A DNA stretch of 64,000 bases from Sphaerochaeta sp. (GCA_022482495.1 JAKVPA010000002.1:1-64000); one strand, 5' to 3'; counted from the first letter of the stretch, positions 26,700 through 36,530 are shown. Program-made: numbers and translations. The notes: a model not told the origin generated them from the sequence alone.

Positions 26700-27908
26700 T
26701 TACCGCCCTTCTTCCACGTGGGATCGGATGGCATCCAGGAACCCGGCCGTATTGACCTGTTTCACCTCCACACCTTCGGCAAGGATGGCAAGATCCTTGG
26801 TCATCACGCCGCTGTGGATGGTGTCGATGCAAGCCTTCTCCAACCGGTTGGCGAAATCGATGAGTTCCGGAGTGCCGTCAAGCTCTCCTCGCTTGCGAAG
26901 CGCCCCGGTCCAGGCGTAGATGGTGGCCATCGGATTGGTCGACGTCTCTTCCCCTTTCAGGTACCGGTAGTAGTGCCGGGTCACTGTCCCGTGGGCGGCT
27001 TCGTACTCAAAGGCGCCGGTGGGGCTGACCAGCACGCTGGTCATCATGGCAAGCGAGCCGAACGCCGTGGAGACCATGTCGCTCATCACGTCCCCGTCAT
27101 AATTCTTGCACGCCCAGATGAACCCGCCTTCGCTGCGGATCACCCGAGCAACGGCGTCGTCGATCAACGTGTAGAAGTAGGTAAGGCCGGCCTTCTCGAA
27201 CCGCGTCTTGTAGGTGGAGTCGTACAACCGCTGGAAGATGTCACGGAACGTGCCGTCATACTGCTTGCTGATGGTGTCCTTGGCGGAGAACCACAGGTCC
27301 TCTCCGGTGGCCAGGGCATACTCGAAACAACTCTTGGCGAAACTCTCGATGGAGTCGTCCTTGTTGTACTGGCCTTGGATCACCCCGGGGCCGTGGAAGT
27401 CGAAGACCGTCTGCCGGAACGTCGAGCCGTCATCACCGGTGAACAGCAACTCCGCCTTTCCCGATGAGGGGACGCGGTACTCCGTTGCCTTGTACACGTC
27501 GCCGTAGGCGTGACGGGCGATGGTGATGGGCTTCTTCCAGTTGCGGACCACCGGATGGATGCAGTCGGCGATGATCGGGGTGCGGAACACCGTCCCGTCC
27601 ATCATTGCCCGGATCGTCCCGTTGGGGCTCTTGTACATCTTCTTCAGGTGGTATTCGTCCATCCGCTGGGCGTTGGGCGTGATGGTGGCGCATTTGACGG
27701 CCACTCCCAGACGGAGCGTCGCCTCCGCGGCGTCCTTGGTCACCTGGTCGTCCGTCTTGTCCCGGTTGGGCAGCCCCAGGTCGTAGTATTCACTCTTCAG
27801 ATCGACGTACGGGGTGATCAACGTATCCTTGATCATCTTCCACAACACGCGGGTCATCTCATCCCCGTCCATCTCGACGACGGGGGTCTTCATTTTGATT
27901 TTCTGCAT
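26700..27908 (-). CDS. icd: NADP-dependent isocitrate dehydrogenase, eukaryote-type subfamily
   Basis: A 402-aa enzyme oxidising isocitrate to 2-oxoglutarate. VVEMDGDEMTRVLWKMIKD at the N-terminus, KCATITPNAQRMDEY, GTVFRTPI, the TIARHAYGDVYKATE strand and the NADP loop AAHGTVTRHYYRYLKGEETSTNP all belong to the dimeric subfamily II that includes animal and yeast IDP. GAAGAGGA precedes the ATG. With GdhA elsewhere in the window it supplies and uses 2-oxoglutarate. The next gene upstream (Gfo/Idh) is 21 nt away on the same strand, so co-transcription is likely. Confidence 0.95.
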   Translation of the reverse strand: MQKIKMKTPVVEMDGDEMTRVLWKMIKDTLITPYVDLKSEYYDLGLPNRDKTDDQVTKDAAEATLRLGVAVKCATITPNAQRMDEYHLKKMYKSPNGTIRAMMDGTVFRTPIIADCIHPVVRNWKKPITIARHAYGDVYKATEYRVPSSGKAELLFTGDDGSTFRQTVFDFHGPGVIQGQYNKDDSIESFAKSCFEYALATGEDLWFSAKDTISKQYDGTFRDIFQRLYDSTYKTRFEKAGLTYFYTLIDDAVARVIRSEGGFIWACKNYDGDVMSDMVSTAFGSLAMMTSVLVSPTGAFEYEAAHGTVTRHYYRYLKGEETSTNPMATIYAWTGALRKRGELDGTPELIDFANRLEKACIDTIHSGVMTKDLAILAEGVEVKQVNTAGFLDAIRSHVEEGR

Positions 27909-27929
27909 CGTATCCTCTTCCCTATCTGA

Positions 27930-28900
27930 TCATTGCTCCGAGGGGAACCGAATTCCCCAGCTCTTGCGGATGGCGTCCAGAATCTCCATCTTCTTGATGG
28001 TATGCCGATGGGGCATCTCCGAACACTCGTACTTGCCATCCTTGATGGCCCTCTCACAGGCCTCGACCTCATACTCGTAACCGGTCAGCTGCGCCGGTGG
28101 TGTAATCTCCTTGACCAGCTTGGCGTCCTTGTCGAACAACCAGATCCGTTCGGGATTGTTGATGTTCTCCACTTCAATGGAACCGTTGGTCCCATAGATC
28201 ATCCCGCGGCGGTCGGAACGGACTTTCGTCCCGCTCTCCACCACGCCGATCCGTCCATCGGAATAGATGAACGAGGTGACGTTTTGCTCGTCCACCCCCA
28301 GCGCCGTGATGGACGCAAGGCTCTGCATCTTCACGTAGTCCGTCCCCATGTAGGTGAACAAGAAGCTCAGCGGATAGACGCCGACGTCCAGCAACGCCCC
28401 GCCACCCATGGATCGTTCCTTGATGCGCGGCACTTCGCTGATGCGGTAGCAGAGGTTGGCCGTCACCATGCGGATGTCCCCGATGGCCCCCTGCTTGATC
28501 AAATCGGTGATGATGGTCCTGCTGGGCATGTAGCGCGGCCACATCGCCTCGGCGAGCAGCAGCTTCTTCTGTTCTGCGAGCTTGCATGCCGCCTTGGCTT
28601 CCCGGGCGTTCAGCGTGAACGCCTTCTCGCACAGGACGTTCCGTCCCGCTTCCAGGCACAGCATGATGTTGTTGAAATGCTCCGTGTGGATCGTCGCGAT
28701 GTAGACAAGATCGACGTTCGGGTCGTTTGCCAGTTCCGCGTAGCTTCCATACGCGTGGGAAGCTCCCATCTCCCGGGCGAACGCGTCAGCCTTCTCCTTG
28801 TTCTGGACGCCACGGCGTACAGTTCCTGGTTCTGCATCAAATTGATCGTCTTGGCCATCGTCCTGGCGATGTTTCCCGCTCCAAGTATTCCAATACGCAT
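27930..28900 (-). CDS. Gfo/Idh/MocA-family oxidoreductase (frameshifted)
   Basis: The repaired product is about 323 aa. N-terminal MRIGILGAGNIARTMAKTI is the Rossmann NAD(P) site; VYIATIHTEHFNNIMLCLEAGRNVLCEKAFTLN gives the conserved EKP-like (here EKA) loop; the C-terminal half is the substrate-binding domain with GGGALLDVGVYPL. The frame breaks near 28805-28815, where AVAS must be joined to NKEKADAFAREMGASHAYGS. The substrate is probably a sugar or trans-dihydrodiol-like compound; it cannot be named. GAGAGG precedes the ATG at 28900, and the promoter has TATGCT 15 nt upstream. Confidence 0.85.
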
Positions 28901-28989
28901 TGCTTACCTCTCGCAAGCATAGTACCACAGATTTCCCGAAACGTTGAGGGTACCCCCACAAGAGGAAAAAACCAACCACACCCCCAGAC

Positions 28990-29020
28990 AAAAAAGAGCC
29001 ACCGTATGCACTACGGTGGC
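28990..29020 (-). terminator. Terminator of the small secreted-protein gene
   Basis: Minus strand GCCACCGTA (29020-29012), 5-nt loop, TACGGTGGC (29006-28998), TC, then six T (28995-28990). Confidence 0.88.
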
Positions 29021-29064
29021 CAAGAGAATCTATGAAGAAACTTGTTTGTTGTTTACGAAACCAA

Positions 29065-29565
29065 TCACGTATTGGCGGTGACGGTGAAAGTCATTGTTGC
29101 AGAATAGGTATCTGCAGGATGCAATGTCGCCCAGTTTTCTTCGGAAGCGCTTACCGTAATTTGGGCGGAATGTGTTGTGGTCTCAGTCGTGACGCCACTA
29201 CAACTGTCAGCAATACCTGATCACTCACCGTTGAATCACCAACAGCTACATCATCAAGCGTTGTAGTATCAACGACAGCAGAAACCTTTACCGGAATCGT
29301 ATCTGAACTATTAGCACCCTTCAGCGGTTCCAAACTGTACTTCAACGTAAAGCCCTTCCACACGTTGCTTTGGGTGTTTACATAGAAACTACCACCAAGA
29401 GGGCTTTCCGTCACGGCACTACCCGTTCCAAATGATGCATTGTCTGTTGTTTCAAGAGCCAGCGTCTCTCCGATCGTCGTAGAAATCTCAACATTCTTTC
29501 GAAGCCGCAAACACCAGTGAACCAACCATCAACAGAGCCATCACAACACCAACAAACTTTTTCAT
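29065..29565 (-). CDS. Small secreted protein with two compensating frameshifts
   Basis: The repaired product is about 166 aa: signal peptide MKKFVGVVMALLMVGSLVFA, a middle part seen in the second frame (VEISTTIGETLALETTDNAS, then GGSFYVNTQSNVWKGFTLKY), and a C-terminal part back in the first frame (ITVSASEENWATLHPADTYS, ATMTFTVTANT, stop at 29067-29065). The ending resembles beta-sandwich secreted proteins of the spore-coat-U/DUF4402 type, in which ADxYxxTxTFTVTA is common; the family is tentative. Frames change near 29505 and near 29205 and cancel. It has the best consensus promoter in the window, so it is probably abundant. Function is unknown. Confidence 0.55.
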
Positions 29566-29638
29566 TTCCTTTTCTTCCTTCGGCAGGTGCAACTGCCTTT
29601 CGTTTTCCTTTCAACCACTCTTTCTGAGTGACATCTGC

Positions 29639-29667
29639 AATATAGCCAACTTCATGACTTGTGTCAA
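29639..29667 (-). promoter_or_regulatory. Consensus sigma-70-type promoter
   Basis: Minus strand TTGACA (29667-29662), 17-nt spacer, TATATT (29644-29639). The 70-nt leader contains two small hairpins (CACTC/GAGTG and GGCAG/CTGCC) before the ribosome site AGGAAG. The rest of the 29566-29941 gap is AT-rich and holds no gene. Confidence 0.75.
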
Positions 29668-29671
29668 CAAG

Positions 29672-29683
29672 TTTTGATCAAAA
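29672..29683. promoter_or_regulatory. TTTTGATCAAAA palindrome upstream of -35
   Basis: A perfect 12-bp palindrome centred 10 nt upstream of the TTGACA box, in activator or upstream-element position. No binding protein can be assigned. Confidence 0.35.
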
Positions 29684-29941
29684 GATGTAAGATTTTTTAA
29701 GAAATATATGTATTTCATTATATAGTAAATAATAAACTCATGACACCAACAATTGGAATAGGTGAGAATTTTCAGTGATGAGGTTTCCTACACTTTCGTT
29801 TTTTCTCTCACACCTTTGACTTCCGTCACTGGATACGCTTGTTTCTTGTTGTTCGTAAACCGATTTAGTATCGTGAATTATGGTACGCTTCGCCCACAGT
29901 TGTATCTTCCTCGTTTGCGGTTGGCAGTGTACACTGTCTGC

Positions 29942-30562
29942 ATGAACTACCAATTTCTTCTGTTCGCCATGCTCTGTGTCATCCACATCTGTATGCGGGA
30001 CATGCACCGGGAAATCCCCAGCAGGATCACCAAGGTGCTGTTGATGCCATCCCTCCTTTGGTATTATCTCTCCCTCCAGACGGAGACCGGCATTCTTCCC
30101 GTCCTGATCATCGTGGCGCTGGCGCTGCACACCGCAGGGGATCTGTTTCTGCTGTTTCCCAAGAAACTGGTCCTGTTTTCCATCGGCGGACTTTCGTTCT
30201 TCGTCGGCCACATCTTTTATATCAGTTATTTCTTCCATCACTTCACCCATCCGGCCGCATTGTTGGTCGTCGCGCTTCTTTCCATCTACCCGTTGGTGTT
30301 GGCGGCGAAACTGGTACGGAAAGGTCCCGCCCCTCTTCTGATGTTCATCTATGCCCTGGCGCTGGTCATTGAGGCGATAGCCGCCGCGGGAGCCGGCAAT
30401 TGGATCGCCCTGTTCGGTGTGATCTTCTTCGCCACCAGCGATTCGATGCTGGGGTACAACACCGTTACGGAAAAGTTTTCCGACGTCTCCATCATGGCGA
30501 CCTATACGTTCGCCGAGTTCCTCCTCGTTGTCGGTATTTTGATGGCCCAGGGAGCCGTCTGA
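29942..30562 (+). CDS. YhhN-family membrane protein (lysoplasmalogenase-like)
   Basis: A 206-aa protein made almost entirely of hydrophobic helices (about eight). Landmarks of the YhhN/TMEM86 family: LLMPSLLWYYL near residue 38, ALHTAGDLFLLF near 64, GGLSFFVGHIFYISYF near 80 and IFFATSDSMLGYN near 162, which carry the conserved Asp residues. Characterised members cleave the vinyl-ether bond of lysoplasmalogens; anaerobes often contain plasmalogens, so this is plausible. The ATG at 29942 is 6 nt after TACACT. It is followed one base after its stop by the tandem-GNAT gene. Confidence 0.8.
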   Translation: MNYQFLLFAMLCVIHICMRDMHREIPSRITKVLLMPSLLWYYLSLQTETGILPVLIIVALALHTAGDLFLLFPKKLVLFSIGGLSFFVGHIFYISYFFHHFTHPAALLVVALLSIYPLVLAAKLVRKGPAPLLMFIYALALVIEAIAAAGAGNWIALFGVIFFATSDSMLGYNTVTEKFSDVSIMATYTFAEFLLVVGILMAQGAV

Positions 30563-30563
30563 A

Positions 30564-31382
30564 ATGCGCTTTGGCCCGCTGAAGGACATTGACGCCTCTG
30601 TCTTCAATCAGGCCTTCTTCGGGTATGCCGTCCCATTCCATTTCTCTCCCGCCCAATTGCAGTGGAATCTGAAGAAGAACAGTTTTGACCTTCGTTGTTC
30701 GGTGGGGTTGTACGACGGATCATCCCTGTGCGGTTTCATCCTCAATGGACGGAGGGGAAACGAAGCGTATGACTGTGGCACGGCGATCCTCCCGGAATAC
30801 CGGGGGCATGGCTACGCCCATCTGCTGGTCGAAAGGGCGAAGTCCGCACTGGCGGAAGCGGGTGCAGATACATGGAAACTTGAGGTACTCTCCACCAACA
30901 CCAAGGCGGTGAAGCTGTACCAGGAGCATGGGTTCACCTCCCTCCGTGATCTGGCGTGCTTCCGTATCCTCACTTCTGACCTCTCCCCTTCTGGCATGGT
31001 CCAGTTGGTACCGGGCGGGTATGACCTCCTGCCTTCTTCTCCGGAGTGCCGAAGCAGTTGGCAGAACGAGACGGAATCCATCCGGTTGGGACAGGTTTCC
31101 GTCTACGCCATTGTGGCGGGGAGTTCTCCTGTTGGCGCGCTGGCCATCAGCAAAAAGAGCGGATCATTGATGCAGCTGTACATCCAGCCACAATTCCGTG
31201 GCAGAGGATTTGCGAAGGCTGCGCTCTCCGCCCTCCCTTCCGTTGTCCGGAATCCGGAAGTGAAGTTCATCAACGTGGACGACGGCTATCTTCCGATGAT
31301 CCATCTGCTCGGGCGATGCGGTTTTTTTCGCTTCGCCACGCAGCATGAGATGCAAACGATGGTGAAATCTGCTATAGTCTGA
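30564..31382 (+). CDS. Tandem-GNAT acetyltransferase
   Basis: A 272-aa protein with two GNAT folds. The N-terminal domain has the acetyl-CoA loop AILPEYRGHGYAHLLVERAK (about 74-93) and the NTKAVKLYQEHGF end motif. The C-terminal domain has QLYIQPQFRGRGFAKAALSA (about 203-222) and PMIHLLGRCGFFRFATQHEM. One of the two usually loses activity in such pairs; both loops look intact here. The substrate is unknown. Its ATG lies 1 nt after the YhhN stop, indicating one operon. Confidence 0.82.
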   Translation: MRFGPLKDIDASVFNQAFFGYAVPFHFSPAQLQWNLKKNSFDLRCSVGLYDGSSLCGFILNGRRGNEAYDCGTAILPEYRGHGYAHLLVERAKSALAEAGADTWKLEVLSTNTKAVKLYQEHGFTSLRDLACFRILTSDLSPSGMVQLVPGGYDLLPSSPECRSSWQNETESIRLGQVSVYAIVAGSSPVGALAISKKSGSLMQLYIQPQFRGRGFAKAALSALPSVVRNPEVKFINVDDGYLPMIHLLGRCGFFRFATQHEMQTMVKSAIV

Positions 31383-31388
31383 GGTGGT

Positions 31389-32531
31389 ATGGCATATACG
31401 TACGCGTTGATGCAGGAAGACGAAACACCAGAGGTCTCCGCCTTGATGACCGCCAGCTTCCCAAAGAGCTACCGGCGAATCTTTTTCATCAAGCCGGAAC
31501 ATACCGTGGTCGCCAGGGAAGGAAACCAGGTGGTTGGCGGCATGAACATGGATGTGTTCTCCCTCCCCAACAAACGGAAAGTGGGATACCTGGGGTGGTT
31601 GTACGTCGAGAAGGATCATCAGGGACAGGGTATCGGCAACGCGTTGACGGAACAGGCCATCGCCCACCTGAAGGATGTGGGATGCACCGACATCATCGCC
31701 TGCGTGGAAGGAGACAACAGCTCCTCGCTGAAACAGTTCGCCAACCATGGGTTCACCATCATGTCGATCCGAGAGCAGGTCTCCCGCTTCGGCATCGGAC
31801 TCCTCAAAGTCAACAAACGGGCTGCCCGCTTCTTTGACATGGGCTACTTTCTCTGGCATCTGTCCATCCCGGAAGAGATGGTGGAAGAGCCCAGGGACCA
31901 ACGGCCGTTCGCTTTCACCGTCCTGTGCAACATCCTGTTGTGGTATCCCTGCCTGAAAGGCTGGAACTTGCTGAACGTGCTGTTTCCCGGTACGGTCGCC
32001 GATTGGACGCAGGATCCCTTCTACCAACGCAGTCCCCTGTTTCTTCTGTTGGTTCCCGTCTTCGCCCTGACGGTCCGTACGTTGTCCATGGAGATCTCGG
32101 CGCGGATCCAACAGACGGAAGTGACGTTCCTTTCCTGGGATACGGCGTGGCTCCTCGGCGTCCTGCTGCCCCTGTTGGTGGGAATTCCCTTCCCCGTGCC
32201 GGGCAATGTCTACATCGCAGGCACCCACTGGCGCAACAGTGACATGGATTCCGTGCTGTGCAGGATCGCCCGGACCGGACAGCTTGCCCTTGCGTTCCTC
32301 TGCCTGCCGCTGAAAGGATCCATCGCCCTGAGGTACTGCTATACGCTGATGTTCCTCGACTCGTTGTTCTTCTTCTACCCGTTTCACCGGCTTCAACTCC
32401 AGCAGGGTGAAGAAACGCGGGGCCGATTCGTTCATCATCCCGTCCGTCTCCGTCCTGATGGTCACCGTGATGTTGTGGTGATATTGCCCATCCTATTCCT
32501 TTTCAGTATCATTAGTTCCATCTATGGATGA
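31389..32531 (+). CDS. GNAT acetyltransferase fused to a membrane domain (3' end uncertain)
   Basis: A protein of about 380 aa. Residues 1-150 are a GNAT domain (GYLGWLYVEKDHQGQGIGNALTEQAI near 62-87; SSLKQFANHGFTI near 112). Residues about 175-330 hold four to six hydrophobic helices (FTVLCNILLWYPCL, PLFLLLVPVFALTV, AWLLGVLLPLLVGIPF, CYTLMFLDSLFFFYPF). Near 32390 a one-base shift would give another ending, RGADSFIIPSVSVLMVTVML, finishing at 32481 and encoding a further helix, which looks more natural than the Arg/His-rich end of the open frame. The membrane half is not recognised. TATAGT and GAGGTGG lie just before the ATG. Confidence 0.65.
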   Translation: MAYTYALMQEDETPEVSALMTASFPKSYRRIFFIKPEHTVVAREGNQVVGGMNMDVFSLPNKRKVGYLGWLYVEKDHQGQGIGNALTEQAIAHLKDVGCTDIIACVEGDNSSSLKQFANHGFTIMSIREQVSRFGIGLLKVNKRAARFFDMGYFLWHLSIPEEMVEEPRDQRPFAFTVLCNILLWYPCLKGWNLLNVLFPGTVADWTQDPFYQRSPLFLLLVPVFALTVRTLSMEISARIQQTEVTFLSWDTAWLLGVLLPLLVGIPFPVPGNVYIAGTHWRNSDMDSVLCRIARTGQLALAFLCLPLKGSIALRYCYTLMFLDSLFFFYPFHRLQLQQGEETRGRFVHHPVRLRPDGHRDVVVILPILFLFSIISSIYG

Positions 32532-32570
32532 TGACGTTCCGATACCTGACCCTGAACCAAGGTGGCCGCT

Positions 32571-33824
32571 ATGATTGCTGCCATTCTCTTTCTGTTGTTT
32601 CTTTCCGCAGCCTTCTCCGCCACGGAAACCGCCTATACCTCCCTGTCGATCATCGACCAGAAAAAGCTTGAGTCAAAGCGCTCCAAGAGCGCAAAGATCG
32701 CGCTTTCGTTCACCCACAAAAGTGATGTGATGCTGACCACCGTCTTGATCGGCAACAACCTGGTCAACCTCTCCCTCTCCGCGCTGGTCACCTCGATGAC
32801 CATCTCCCGCTGGGGAAACGCCTATATCGGAGCGGCGACGGGAATCCTGACGCTGGTGCTGCTGGTCTTCGGGGAGATTTCCCCCAAGCAGATCGCCATG
32901 CACAACAGCGTGGGCATCGCTTTGGCGACCGCCATCCCATTGAAGATCCTGACCATCGTCCTGTTTCCCGTCATTTGGTGCTTCCGCCAACTGAGCAGGT
33001 TCATCAACTTCCTGTTCCGTGGTTCGGACAGCAAGCGGCTCACCCCGACCAGTCTGATGCACATCGCCGACGCGGCGGAGGACCAGGGAGTGGTCGACCA
33101 GTATGAGAGTGACCTGATGCAACGGGCCATCTACTTCTCCGAAACCCAGATCCGTACGGTGATGACCCACCGTACCGAGGTGTTCTGCATGGACGACTGC
33201 CTGACCATCCGGCAGGCGTTCCCCCTGATGGTGGAATCCGGTTTCTCCCGGGTTCCGCTGTACCACGGGAACCGGGAGAACATCACCGGCGTGCTGGTGC
33301 TGAAGGATCTGCTCTCCGCCCAGATCGTCCACGGGGATGCCGTCAAAATCTCCACGTTGGCGAAAAAACCACAGTTCGTGCCGGAATCGATGCACATCGA
33401 CGACCTGTTCACCCGCTTCAAACGGCAGAACCTCAACATGGCCATCGTGCTGGACGAATACGGCGGGTTCTCCGGCGTCGTCACGATGGAAGACATCGTC
33501 GAGCAACTGTTCGGAGAAATCTACGATGAGCATGAGAAGAAGGAAGGCGATCTGGTCGTCCCCAGCACCCACAACCCCGGCTCGTGGATCGTCCAGGCGG
33601 ACACGCCGATGCAACAGTTCATCGAGACACTGGACATCAACGAAGAGGAACCGGAGTTCCGCAGCGGCACCATCGCGAGCTATCTGTTGGATATCATCGG
33701 GGACATCCCCCGTATCGGACAAATCGTCACCACGCCGGCGGGGACGTTCCGCATCCTGGCCATGACGAAGAACCGTGTCGACACCGTCCTGTTCACCCCT
33801 GCCGTACCACCGGAAGACGAATAA
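32571..33824 (+). CDS. DUF21/CNNM, CBS-pair, CorC_HlyC membrane protein
   Basis: A 417-aa protein. The DUF21 (CNNM) membrane domain covers about 1-175 with FLSAAFSATETAYTSL, the TTVLIGNNLVNL helix and VFGEISPKQIA. Two CBS motifs follow (VMTHRTEVFCMDDCLTIRQA; LVLKDLLSAQIV; MAIVLDEYGGFSGVVTMEDI), then the CorC_HlyC domain (about 330-417). The family covers Mg2+/Co2+ efflux or resistance proteins; hemolysin is a historical name. ATG at 32571 with AAGGTGG upstream was preferred to the in-frame GTG at 32562. It may share a transcript with the GNAT gene before it. Confidence 0.9.
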   Translation: MIAAILFLLFLSAAFSATETAYTSLSIIDQKKLESKRSKSAKIALSFTHKSDVMLTTVLIGNNLVNLSLSALVTSMTISRWGNAYIGAATGILTLVLLVFGEISPKQIAMHNSVGIALATAIPLKILTIVLFPVIWCFRQLSRFINFLFRGSDSKRLTPTSLMHIADAAEDQGVVDQYESDLMQRAIYFSETQIRTVMTHRTEVFCMDDCLTIRQAFPLMVESGFSRVPLYHGNRENITGVLVLKDLLSAQIVHGDAVKISTLAKKPQFVPESMHIDDLFTRFKRQNLNMAIVLDEYGGFSGVVTMEDIVEQLFGEIYDEHEKKEGDLVVPSTHNPGSWIVQADTPMQQFIETLDINEEEPEFRSGTIASYLLDIIGDIPRIGQIVTTPAGTFRILAMTKNRVDTVLFTPAVPPEDE

Positions 33825-33833
33825 GGGGTGGCC

Positions 33834-33862
33834 TGTACAACAACCGGTCTTTATTGTATATT
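33834..33862 (+). promoter_or_regulatory. Promoter of leuS
   Basis: TGTACA (33834-33839), 17-nt spacer, TATATT (33857-33862); leader about 50 nt with GAGG before the ATG. No T-box element is seen. Confidence 0.5.
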
Positions 33863-33921
33863 GGGAAAGAATCGCCTTTACGTTGGCGATGAACGTAATT
33901 ATTTATGAGGCAATTACTTAA

Positions 33922-36439
33922 ATGAGCAACTATCCCTTCCATGAAATTGAAGTGAAATGGCAGAAGTACTGGGAAGACCACAAGACGTACCACGTAACGG
34001 AAGATCCTTCCTATCCCAAGGAAAAACGGAAGTACGTCCTGGACATGTTCCCCTACCCCAGCGGCGCTGGCCTGCACGTCGGTCATCCGGAAGGGTATAC
34101 CGCCACGGACATCTACTCCCGGTACCTGAGGATGAACGGCTACAACGTGCTCCATCCGATGGGCTTCGATTCATTCGGCCTGCCGGCGGAGAACTACGCC
34201 ATCAAGACGGGAACCCACCCCAAGGCGACGACGGAGAAGAACATCACCACGTTCACCCGGCAGATCAAGAGCCTGGGCTTCAGCTACGACTGGAGCCGTG
34301 AAATCTCCACCTGTGAGGCGGAATACTACAAGTGGACCCAGTGGATCTTCCTCAAGCTGTACAACAAGGGCCTGGCCTATGAGACGCAGAGCCCGATCAA
34401 CTGGTGCCCGAACTGCAAGACAGGACTGGCCAACGAAGAGGTCAAGGAAGGAAGATGCGAACGGTGCGGCACCAAAGTGGAACGGAAAAACATCCGCCAG
34501 TGGGTGCTGCGCATCACCGCGTACGCCGACGAGCTTCTGAAGGACCTGGACAAGCTGGACTGGCCGGAATCGGTCAAGCTGATGCAGCGCAACTGGATCG
34601 GACGCTCGGTTGGAGCGGCTGTCTTCTTCCCGCTGGAGAAGTTCGACGAGAAGCTGGAAGTGTACACCACACGGTGTGACACGCTGTTTGGCGCCACCTA
34701 CATGGTCATCTCTCCGGAACACCCGATGGTCGCCAAGCTGACCACCCCGGAACAGAAAGAAGCGGTGGAGGCGTACGTCGCCGCGTCAGCCCACAAGAGT
34801 GATCTGGAACGGACTGATCTGGCAAAGGAAAAGACCGGCGTCTTCTCCGGCAGTTACGCCATCAACCCGGTCAACGGGAAGAAGATCCCCATCTGGATCG
34901 CCGATTATGTGTTGATCAGCTACGGCACCGGCGCCATCATGGCCGTTCCGGCCCACGACACCCGTGACTGGGAGTTCGCCAAGAAGTTCGGGCTGCCCAT
35001 CATCGAAGTACTGAAGAGCAAGGTGGACGTCCAGAAAGAAGCGTGGACGGAAGACGGAGAGCATGTGAACAGCGAGTGGCTGAACGGCTTGAACAAGCAG
35101 CAGGCCATCGACAAGATGCTCGCCTGGTTGGAAGAACACCACTGTGGCCACAAGGCGGTGAACTACAAGCTTCGTGACTGGGTGTTCAGCCGCCAGCGCT
35201 ACTGGGGTGAGCCGATCCCCTTGGTCCACTGCCCGAAGTGCGGCGTGGTGCCGCTTCCCGAAGGACCAGCTCCCGCTCCGGCTGCCTGATGTGCAGTCCT
35301 ACGAGCCGAGTGGTACCGGGGAAAGTCCGCTGGCCAAGATCGACAGCTGGGTGAACACCACCTGTCCGAAGTGCGGCGGACCGGCCAAACGGGAAACCAA
35401 CACGATGCCCCAGTGGGCAGGTTCCTGCTGGTACTACCTCCGCTACATCGATCCGCACAACGACAAGCGATTCGTCGATCCGGAGAAAGAGAAGTACTGG
35501 ATGCCGGTAGACCTGTACGTCGGCGGAGCCGAGCACGCCGTGCTCCATCTGCTGTACGCCCGTTTCTGGCACGAAGTGCTGTACGACCTCGGTCTGGTTT
35601 CCACACGGGAACCGTTCCAGAGACTGGTCAACCAGGGGATGATCACCAGCTTTGCCTACCAGAAAGAGGACAAGGCGCTGGTACCCATCGACATGGTCGA
35701 GGAAGTCACCCCCGGTGTGTTCAAGGACAAGGAAACGGGGGAAACGCTGGAACGGGTCACCGCAAAGATGTCCAAGAGCCTGAAGAACGTCATCAATCCG
35801 GATGACATCATCGCCACGTACGGCGCCGATTCCATGCGGATGTACGAGATGTTCATGGGACCGCTGCAGGTTTCCAAACCCTGGTCCACCGAAGGCTTGA
35901 TCGGCATCTACCGGTTCCTGGACCGGGTGTGGAGGATCCACGAGGACAAGAAGGTCGTCGACCAACCAATTCCGGAGGATCTGGACCGTCTGCTGAACAA
36001 GACGATCAAGAAGGTGACGGAGGATACGGATTCCCTGAACTTCAACACCGCAATCTCCCAGATGATGGTGCTGGTCAACGAACTGTACAAATCGGACACC
36101 GTTCCGACCACGGTGTACGAGACGTTGCTGCTCCTCCTGTCCCCGTACGTGCCGCATCTTGCCGAAGAACTGTGGCAGCTTCAGGGGCACCAGCCATCGG
36201 TGACCAACCATTCATGGCCGACGTATGATGAGGAGAAGACCCACGATCCGGTGCAGGAAGTGGTCTTCCAGATCAACGGAAAGGTCAGGGACAAGGTTGC
36301 GGCGGACAAGACGGCCACCAAGGAACAACTGCTCGAAATGGCGAAATCCAGCGAGAAGATCCAGAAGTGGCTGGAAGGCAAGACGATCATCAAGGAGATC
36401 GTCATCCCCGGCAGGCTGGTCAACCTGGTGGTCAAATAA
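33922..36439 (+). CDS. leuS: Leucyl-tRNA synthetase (frameshifted)
   Basis: The repaired product is about 839 aa. The HIGH-type motif is [19 protein letters not shown] (about 45-63), the editing CP1 domain lies in about 220-420 with [15 protein letters not shown], and KMSKS occurs as [15 protein letters not shown] near 617. A Zn-type CPKCGG/CxxC insert is seen near 470-490. The frame breaks near 35261-35264: dropping one base joins VVPLPE to [20 protein letters not shown]. As an essential single-copy gene it cannot be truly broken, so this is a read error. A good terminator follows. Confidence 0.96.
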
Positions 36440-36459
36440 GACTCTGGAATTGAGGATCG

Positions 36460-36493
36460 AGCTCCGGCAACCTGCGGGTCCGGAGCTTTTTTT
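36460..36493 (+). terminator. Terminator of leuS
   Basis: AGCTCCGG (36460-36467) pairs with CCGGAGCT (36480-36487), followed by seven T including the last paired base (36487-36493). Confidence 0.85.
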
Positions 36494-36530
36494 CGCTGCC
36501 TCTCTTGCCGTTTTCATGGTATGATAGGCC

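Noticed and set aside
29672-29683. FNR/CRP site at TTTTGATCAAAA
   Set aside because: The half-sites abut without the 4-6 nt spacer these regulators need.
33863-33921. T-box leader for leuS
   Set aside because: The leader is about 50 nt and lacks the conserved T-box sequence and an antiterminator.
15955-35265. Programmed frameshifting in nrdJ, parC and leuS
   Set aside because: The shift sites share no slippery sequence, no stop codon sits at the shift as in RF2, and these genes are not normally frameshifted.
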